This document shows, piece by piece, positions 57,734 through 64,000 of a DNA stretch of 64,000 bases. The first letter of the stretch is position 1; each line of letters opens with the position of its first letter. Origin of the DNA: Tritrichomonas foetus. Taxonomy: Eukaryota > Parabasalia > Tritrichomonadida > Tritrichomonadidae. The translations under genes were made by a program, and so were the position numbers. The stretch spans positions 1 through 64,000 of the forward strand of contig MLAK01000770.1 in assembly GCA_001839685.1 (NCBI GenBank), in the 5' to 3' direction. The notes below the pieces were generated by a model that saw nothing but the letters and a program-made list of their open reading frames with translations, was not told the origin of the DNA and did no database searches.

Positions 57734-60700
57734 TTACAGATCTAAATCATCCATTGATTTGACGTTTCCGTCAAATCCTTGATTATATTCAGCAAGCGGT
57801 TCGTTATTAAGTTGTGCTTCAGCCTGCTTCCTCTTTCTCATGTAAAGAATTGTAATAACAAGAACAACAACAGCGGCAACGGCGAGAAGAACTACACCAA
57901 TCGTAATTCCTGCGATTTTTCCTGGTGAACTTCCACTATCTTGGCCTTGATCATCAGTTGATGATGTAGTTGGTTCAGCTGTGATTGTAATTGGTGTATA
58001 TGATGATGATGAAGTTGATGTCGATGTAATTGGAGCAGTAGATGTTGAAGTTGATGAAGATGTTGTTGTTGTTGGTGTATGTGGCTGTGTTGGACCAGCA
58101 GGAATCAATTTACGTCCAATTAATTGTAAGTTTCCATTATTACATGTAACTTCATAAACTGGATCAGTTGAGAAATAAGAAACTGTTGATGTAAATTTAA
58201 TATTCTTAATCCAATCTTGGCAATATTTAGCTTCAACACCTTCAACGAGCGAATAAGCCTTTTGGTATAAGAATGTATTATAATCATTTTCTTTTCCGGA
58301 AATTGATGATTCATTAAAAATGATTTCAACACCTTTTGGTGCATATTCGATTTTATTGTTATAGACAAGTTTTGGCATTTTATTGAGTTCCCATATGAAT
58401 TTTACAACACCTTCATCAATCTCGAAGTAGTCATCATCACTGAAAACTGCATCACCTTCGATTTGAAGGTACTCCATAATTTCAGCAGCAGAAATTGAAG
58501 CTGTTGCACCATCTTTAACAACAACGCGTTTAATTTGGGAAGGAATTCCATATAAATCATATTTATAGTCTTCAAATCCAAGGCTTGAATTTCTTTCTAA
58601 TATTAAATCATTGATATATACATGTTCTTTTTCTTCATCCAGAATATCGTCGAAGCTAATCATGTATTGTTCATCATGAAGAGTTAATGGTTTTTCGATT
58701 GTGACTGGAAGAAGATCTTTAGAAAATTGAACATAATTGGCTTTCATTAAAGTGTTCTTAAATGGTCGGAATGGGAATGACTCTGTTTCTACTCTGATAT
58801 CGTCAAGATCAGCAAGTAACTCAATGTTTACTTGTGGCTCAAGAACAGATTCCCAATTGGGACCAATTAAGAATGACTTTTGATGAGCAATAATATGAGC
58901 ATCAACAATTCTTGAGATTCCCTTTTGTGCACTAAAGATTGGTCTCTTGTTTCCATTCATTAAAAATGTGAGCTTAGGGAAATCACTCGAATAGAAAGTA
59001 TCTTCAAATGTTTTTGAATAACTAGTGCCCTTAAGCGTCCATCCTTCTAAGTTAAAAGTAATATTATATGTATAATCTTTATTGCATTCAATTGTTAAGG
59101 AGTTATAGAATTTCTGGAAAAGATCATATGAATAAGATTCAAAATCAATCTTTAAATTCGAAATTCCATTCAAATCAGTTCCTGGAAGGAAAACACCTTG
59201 ATTGTTTAAGTAAACACTTTCAATCTTGAATGGCTCATCTGATGAAATGTTAATTCCATCAACTTCAAGATAGGCAAGCCTGTTGTTACCAAACTTGCAT
59301 TTTGCAGCATAATTTGAATAACCGAATGTTGGATTTTGGATTGTGACATTGATTTGTGAGAATCTATCAACATCAAAATTCAATACTTTGTTTCCTGGAT
59401 CACTAGAAATCTCAAATCTCAATATTGTTGGGCCTGATGGAAGTTTTTCATAGAATTTCTCATAAGTTGAGTTATCAAGTTTGATTTCACACTCTGTGAA
59501 AGTGCTTCCATAACATAATTCAAATGGAATTGTATAAGGTGAGATGATATTCTTAAATACAACACGTTCATTTTCAACATCATTCTTAAGCTCAAAGATT
59601 TTTTCGGAAAATCCATGAATCTTTGGAGCTGTCTTGAATGAAAATCCGAATTTATTAACTGTGTCAAGAATTTTGGAATCTACTTTCAATAGCACAATTT
59701 CCTCATCAAGGATCTTCTTAACTGCTGCATCATCAAGTGATCCAGAAATATTTAAATCGACAGTGAATGAACTACTGAATTCAACACCATTAAGAAGATT
59801 AACAGATGCTAAGCTTGATCCTGTAGCATCAATGTAGAAAATGAAGTCGAGATCTGGTGTACTGCTTCTTGTTGTGTCGTTTTTATGAGCGGTTGGAATT
59901 ACAACTTCGAGGTTAGGTTGAAGTAGAGAAAGTTCAAGATTACTATCGAAGAAGAGGCCACCCTTCAGGGTAATTTTACCTTTGCTAATTTTAGAAGCAT
60001 CATAGCTGAAAACAGATTTAGAGTTGTATGCAGGATTAATGCGAACAGCACCAGTAATGCCAACAGATTCTTTCAAAGCAATGAATTCAAAGTTACCTGA
60101 AATGTATTCACATTGGAGTGGAACATTCTCGGAATCTAAATAGATTTTAATGTTATCTGCTTTTCCGATTGAGACCAAAAAGGTATCAGAAAGTGTTCCT
60201 ACTGGCCATGTTCCCGTAAATTTAAGATTTATTGAATCAGCTTGCATGAAACGAACGTATGGAATTTGTGGAGTTCCTGCGCCACTTTCACATTGCAAAG
60301 TGATTGTTGTGCCTCTATTTGGAATTGATAAAATAATGTCGAAATTTACGGACTTATTAATAGTGAACTTCATTTTTCCAATTTTGGCATAACCATTACC
60401 CATAATGATGGTTGCATCTTCAGAAATAGTGGCTTTAAGGTCTTCTGAATTCTCATCAGCTTGGAAATTAATGGTACATTCCTTGTCAACTAAATTACCA
60501 GAAACTACAAGATTATCAATAACGAAAACATTCTTAAATTGGCTTAATATTTCATAAGTAGTATAGAAATCATCAACTTTTAAGCTAACATCATCAAATC
60601 CTTGAAGTGGTGCATTATTAAATTGAAGTTCACCAAATGTAAATGTTGGTGATGATCCAGAGTGTGTAATTGTGATGTTGGTGAAATTAGCAGATGAATA

Positions 60701-63232
60701 TCTTGTGTCAGTTTCTGTTTCAGTTGATTCGAATCTGAGATATTGCTGTGTTTTGTGGTCGCCAATCACATGAACTTGTTTCTTGTTAATTGTTGAAAGT
60801 TTTAATGGAAGTGGATTCGATGAACTTCCACCGAAGACATAAATCGTAATATTGTCTTCATCACGTGTTGTTAAATATGTAGATAAATTAGCAAAAGCAA
60901 CTTTATTGGAAATTGATCCACAATCTGAAGTTGCGGTGCCATATGCGCATAATTCAAGAGAATCGGCATATTTAGTAATGTAAGAAAGTTCACCTGTACC
61001 GAACACTTCGAAATTCTTTGGTAAGTAAGGTTCTGTTAAAACGATATTTACTGAAAGTGTGCTGTGATAGAAAGAAATCTTTCCAACACGACTTTCTGTT
61101 GACTTTGACCAGTTAGCGAAAATAAGTTGTGCTCTTTTCATATATGAATATTCGTATAATGAAAATAAAACACTGATTGCTGGTGTTTCTTTGGTTGTAT
61201 TAGCAATAAGATAAAGATTAGTGCCTGTATATGTATAGCGAACTCCGACATCATACATTAAATGAAAATTCTTCACTGCTGAATAATTTAGTTTCTGGGA
61301 CAATAGATTTGATTCGCGATCTTCGAATACAAATTCATTATCGTTAAAAGTAACAGTATCAAAAAAGTTCATTAAATATGTGAAGTTGGTAATTGATCCT
61401 GTAACATTGGGTAATAACTCTGGAATGAAGTTTTCATCTGCGGTAAGATTGACAACATCAGAAAAGTGAAGTTTAGTATCTTTTCTTCCTTCGCATTGAA
61501 GAATTGTAACATTCTGAATATTCAAATAGAGGTCACCACCAAGTGTTAATTCTTCTAAAGTGAGATTAACAATATGAGAATTTGTGGATGTTCCACCAAA
61601 GTCGATTTCTGAAATACCATCATTTAAATAAGATGTGCCACGAAGATGAATATTCATGTCTGTTTGTGCAGATGTAAGTCCTGTGAAAGAAATTGCATCA
61701 AGTGGAGTTTGAATCAGAAGTTCAAAGTTTTTAATTCCAGGAACAAGATATTTGTTTGTTAATTGTGATATTTCTTCTTTTGTAATTTTAGGCATTGATT
61801 CGACTAAGCAGCTTCCAACACAAAGTCGGAGTGGTAAATTATTTGGTGATGATGCATAAAAAGACAAATTGACTGATCCTGTTGATGATGAGACTCTTTT
61901 GACAGAAATGATAGAATCATCTGTATGATAGCCATGAATAAAGGTATCAGTTGTTAGGAAGATGATGCTTGGATCACTGTAGATTCTTGGACCATTCCAA
62001 GTCAAAAGTGTTGTGTTTTTATTAAGTAAGCCTGTGTATTCATTATCTTGAAGATATTTATTGAATTCTAATTTGAAACGAAGATCAGAATATGAATAAT
62101 AATCGGATCCAATTGTCTTCTTAACATTAACAGTAGAAACTCCACTTTTGCCAATCGAAAATATGAAAGGATATTCTCTATAGAAATATCCCCCATTAGA
62201 CTTAAGGGTAGCAACAGTGAGATCAATTAAAGAAGAATCAATAATTATTTCTGCTGCAATTTGAGATAAACATTCAATATCGGAACGGGAGGTCGTGAAA
62301 GTGGTTTGGAAAATGACAAAATCGGCTGTCAAATTACCTGTCACTTGTGTGCCTGACTTTGATGCAACAATTGTGGCATTTTTACTGCCGACGTTGATTG
62401 AAAGTGGAAGAAGGTTACCTTGTGATGTGACAACAACATTATTTTTGGTGTTTGTAACAAGGACATAATCTGTTGTGGCCCAACTGCTTGCATCAAATGA
62501 AATATTAGAAAATCCATCAAGCGTTAAGCTAGAAATTGAAGTGGATCCACTTTTAGAGACTGTTGCTTTTTGTGTTGCTGAAGTTGTTGAAATGTAGGCT
62601 GTTTTTTGGTTTTCATCTTCAAATTTAATAATAATTTGATTAGCGTTTTGCTGAACGATAACTTGGCTCTGCATGACAATAAAAGATGAGTCGTAACTTG
62701 AAGTCATATCCAATTTTAATAAAGGAGCCTTTAAACCGGAATTAGCTGTAAATGTGATTTCCTCGAAATTTTGAATAGACGAATAATCGGAATCTAATTG
62801 GCCAACTTCGATTTTGTCTGATAGTGAACTGATTCGCACGCTTGATCCCTTAAATGTCAAAGATTTGGCTTTTAATATTGTTTGATCGCTGGCACCAGAA
62901 AAAGTGATGGCTAAGTTCGAAAAAGAAGCCATTGCTGTTGATTCTGTGGTGACGTCGATTTTTAAAGTTGCGAGAGTTGAAATTGGCTTGAAACTGACAT
63001 TTACATCATCGAAAGTTGACAAGGAAAAGCTGAAAGCGGAAGTCGTTGTTGTGAAAAGAACATCCATAGATGATGTTTTAATTTTGCTGATTTCTTCATT
63101 GATATTGGTTGAAGATGTGACAACAATTTTGCTTGCGTCGGAACATGATTCTGGGCATGATCCTTCGCATATGCAAACTTTAGTTGTTGATCCTGCTGAA
63201 AGAGTGAGGAAAGAAAAAATGAAAAATAGCAT
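57734..63232 (-). CDS. Large type I surface protein
   Basis: 1832 residues: signal peptide (MLFFIFSFLTLSAGS), a short cysteine-rich start (CICEGSCPESC), an ectodomain of some 1690 residues built from irregular beta-rich, Ser/Thr/Asn-rich repeats with recurring phrases of the kind F-x-N-I/L-T-I/V and many NxS/T sites, a Thr/Ser-rich stalk (about 1715-1772, TPTTTTSSSTSTSTAP and the following Ser/Thr run), a membrane helix (1773-1797) and a 35-residue tail with MRKRK, a NQGF turn and acidic DDLDL end. Tail motifs of N-x-x-F type are usual for endocytic sorting. No known domain was identified with certainty; it looks like a beta-solenoid. Adhesion or coat functions are inferred. No intron or frame break was seen over 5.5 kb. 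Confidence 0.75.
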   Translation of the reverse strand: MLFFIFSFLTLSAGSTTKVCICEGSCPESCSDASKIVVTSSTNINEEISKIKTSSMDVLFTTTTSAFSFSLSTFDDVNVSFKPISTLATLKIDVTTESTAMASFSNLAITFSGASDQTILKAKSLTFKGSSVRISSLSDKIEVGQLDSDYSSIQNFEEITFTANSGLKAPLLKLDMTSSYDSSFIVMQSQVIVQQNANQIIIKFEDENQKTAYISTTSATQKATVSKSGSTSISSLTLDGFSNISFDASSWATTDYVLVTNTKNNVVVTSQGNLLPLSINVGSKNATIVASKSGTQVTGNLTADFVIFQTTFTTSRSDIECLSQIAAEIIIDSSLIDLTVATLKSNGGYFYREYPFIFSIGKSGVSTVNVKKTIGSDYYSYSDLRFKLEFNKYLQDNEYTGLLNKNTTLLTWNGPRIYSDPSIIFLTTDTFIHGYHTDDSIISVKRVSSSTGSVNLSFYASSPNNLPLRLCVGSCLVESMPKITKEEISQLTNKYLVPGIKNFELLIQTPLDAISFTGLTSAQTDMNIHLRGTSYLNDGISEIDFGGTSTNSHIVNLTLEELTLGGDLYLNIQNVTILQCEGRKDTKLHFSDVVNLTADENFIPELLPNVTGSITNFTYLMNFFDTVTFNDNEFVFEDRESNLLSQKLNYSAVKNFHLMYDVGVRYTYTGTNLYLIANTTKETPAISVLFSLYEYSYMKRAQLIFANWSKSTESRVGKISFYHSTLSVNIVLTEPYLPKNFEVFGTGELSYITKYADSLELCAYGTATSDCGSISNKVAFANLSTYLTTRDEDNITIYVFGGSSSNPLPLKLSTINKKQVHVIGDHKTQQYLRFESTETETDTRYSSANFTNITITHSGSSPTFTFGELQFNNAPLQGFDDVSLKVDDFYTTYEILSQFKNVFVIDNLVVSGNLVDKECTINFQADENSEDLKATISEDATIIMGNGYAKIGKMKFTINKSVNFDIILSIPNRGTTITLQCESGAGTPQIPYVRFMQADSINLKFTGTWPVGTLSDTFLVSIGKADNIKIYLDSENVPLQCEYISGNFEFIALKESVGITGAVRINPAYNSKSVFSYDASKISKGKITLKGGLFFDSNLELSLLQPNLEVVIPTAHKNDTTRSSTPDLDFIFYIDATGSSLASVNLLNGVEFSSSFTVDLNISGSLDDAAVKKILDEEIVLLKVDSKILDTVNKFGFSFKTAPKIHGFSEKIFELKNDVENERVVFKNIISPYTIPFELCYGSTFTECEIKLDNSTYEKFYEKLPSGPTILRFEISSDPGNKVLNFDVDRFSQINVTIQNPTFGYSNYAAKCKFGNNRLAYLEVDGINISSDEPFKIESVYLNNQGVFLPGTDLNGISNLKIDFESYSYDLFQKFYNSLTIECNKDYTYNITFNLEGWTLKGTSYSKTFEDTFYSSDFPKLTFLMNGNKRPIFSAQKGISRIVDAHIIAHQKSFLIGPNWESVLEPQVNIELLADLDDIRVETESFPFRPFKNTLMKANYVQFSKDLLPVTIEKPLTLHDEQYMISFDDILDEEKEHVYINDLILERNSSLGFEDYKYDLYGIPSQIKRVVVKDGATASISAAEIMEYLQIEGDAVFSDDDYFEIDEGVVKFIWELNKMPKLVYNNKIEYAPKGVEIIFNESSISGKENDYNTFLYQKAYSLVEGVEAKYCQDWIKNIKFTSTVSYFSTDPVYEVTCNNGNLQLIGRKLIPAGPTQPHTPTTTTSSSTSTSTAPITSTSTSSSSYTPITITAEPTTSSTDDQGQDSGSSPGKIAGITIGVVLLAVAAVVVLVITILYMRKRKQAEAQLNNEPLAEYNQGFDGNVKSMDDLDL

Positions 63233-63397
63233 GAGCTATGGTGAAAAAAAGAAAAGAGTCTAAAAAAGTGAAGTGATCCACATTCTATTTTTGAGGCCAA
63301 TATCTATTTGAATTTTTGTGATGCTTGCTAAAAAGTCGCAGTTAATTTCTCAATTATGAAAATGATATGATCGATAGATAAACAAAGATTCTAAAAC

Positions 63398-63440
63398 GTA
63401 TAGAAATAATTTATATGATATCATATAATTATTTCTATAC
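63398..63440. repeat. 43-nt near-perfect palindrome
   Basis: GTATAGAAATAATT at the left is the exact reverse complement of AATTATTTCTATAC at the right, and the centre TATATGAT/ATCATATA is self-complementary; only one base (an extra T on the left side) breaks perfect symmetry. It is 166 bp upstream of the surface-protein start codon. Confidence 0.85.
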
Positions 63441-63606
63441 ACCTTTGGAATTCGTTGGTGATTTTTTCCATAGAAAATTGACTATTTTTTTTATGTGTAT
63501 TAATTTCAAAAAAAAAGAATATTGAAATATTTGAATAAAAGAAAAATTGTTGAGGAATTGAAAAAAATGAATTTGTGCATATATTTGGTCATTATTGAAT
63601 TTTTTC

Positions 63607-63813
63607 TCAATTCGGCTTATCTATTTCTATGTTCTTAAATTTTGAGTACAATCTCAAAAATTGATAAAACTCATACGAATTATCAATATCGTCAAGACTA
63701 AATTTACGCGACTTTTTATTGTCCTTCAGATGATTTTTACGGTAATAAATTATCACCAACAGCATGCAAGCATAGAATGCATAAAATAGATTTATTTGGC
63801 ATAAGCAAGCCAT
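63607..63813 (-). CDS. Short hypothetical membrane-like frame
   Basis: 68 codons from ATG 63813: a hydrophobic N-terminal segment (about 8-25) then a charged tail (KNHLKDNKKSRKFSLDDIDN). No homologue recognised. It could be a small membrane protein, but may be chance; no TGGYCA element was seen just upstream. Confidence 0.22.
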   Translation of the reverse strand: MACLCQINLFYAFYACMLLVIIYYRKNHLKDNKKSRKFSLDDIDNSYEFYQFLRLYSKFKNIEIDKPN

Positions 63814-64000
63814 TTAGTGATTCAAATCAAAGGAAGTTCGATAAAATTCATTGAGGGGATAGAAAAAAAGTGATGTGATAAATCTCGTCTCCATATTTCA
63901 GCATTTTGTGATCTAAAATGAACGTGTAATGATGAATACGTTGATTTATAAGAAATATAATTGCAATTTCAATTTAAAAGCCAGATTATAAATAAATTCG

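Larger units (their letters stand above)
63233..64000. other. upstream region of surface protein gene
   Basis: About 0.77 kb at the window end. It contains a TTGGCC-like word 60 bp upstream of the gene (AGGCCA, 63293-63298 on the plus strand), the palindrome at 63398-63440, a TTTGGTCA at about 63582-63589 and a short frame at 63607-63813. Confidence 0.5.

Overview
The window reads as nuclear DNA of a trichomonad (Parabasalia; a Tritrichomonas- or Trichomonas-like flagellate). This is an inference from gene content and style. The DNA is AT-rich, and genes are single uninterrupted reading frames on both strands, separated by short AT-rich gaps. The families are ones known to be prominent in trichomonads: DUF3447/ankyrin proteins, tetraspanin-like proteins, beta-helix membrane proteins, LCAT-like proteins, epsins and a large axonemal dynein. 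No tRNA, rRNA, CRISPR or bacterial operon was seen.

Layout. 0-9.6 kb: Rab geranylgeranyltransferase beta, an epsin, an LCAT-like protein without its serine nucleophile, a Nol12/Rrp17-type nucleolar protein, and cytochrome b5. The cytochrome b5 locus is followed by a 698-bp near-identical duplicate, separated from it by a palindromic tandem repeat, a Tn5/Nextera mosaic-end adapter and an N; this is very probably an assembly artefact. 9.6-25 kb: gamma-tubulin complex component, Ufd2-type E4 ubiquitin ligase, a LisH/C2 low-complexity protein, an Ipi1/TEX10-like ribosome biogenesis factor, an IQ-motif protein, a type II membrane glycosyltransferase-like protein and an importin-beta-like protein. 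25.4-37.7 kb: one axonemal dynein heavy chain of 4103 residues. 38-43.8 kb: an ER Hsp110/Grp170-like chaperone, then a DUF3447 ankyrin gene whose repeats are split by regular spacers. 44-46 kb: decayed genes (Myb-like, and a tetraspanin with one in-frame stop). 46-57.6 kb: beta-helix membrane protein, Fused/STK36-like kinase, PH-AGC (Akt-like) kinase, an ER J-like protein without HPD, a tetraspanin, a minisatellite with a 74-T run, and mevalonate kinase. 57.7-64 kb: a very large type I surface protein and a 43-nt palindrome upstream of it.

Functional threads. Mevalonate kinase (isoprenoid supply) and the RabGGTase beta subunit (prenyl transfer to Rabs) belong to connected pathways. The Grp170-like chaperone and the HPD-less J-like protein are both secretory-pathway proteins. 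Dynein, the Fused-like kinase and the gamma-tubulin complex component concern microtubules or flagella. Neighbouring genes are not arranged as operons.

Most notable observations: (1) an ankyrin gene in which ten consecutive repeats downstream of the main frame recur about every 158 bp, split at the same codon position by AT-rich, stop-containing spacers, which suggests either unannotated micro-introns or decay; (2) a TGGYCA element, in either orientation, 24-50 bp upstream of many start codons; (3) a Ser-to-Gly change at the LCAT nucleophile and the missing HPD of the J-like protein; (4) the adapter-marked duplication.

Several start codons were set at the first ATG of the frame where a longer frame begins with TTG or GTG. 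All identifications are from reading the sequence; no database search was run.
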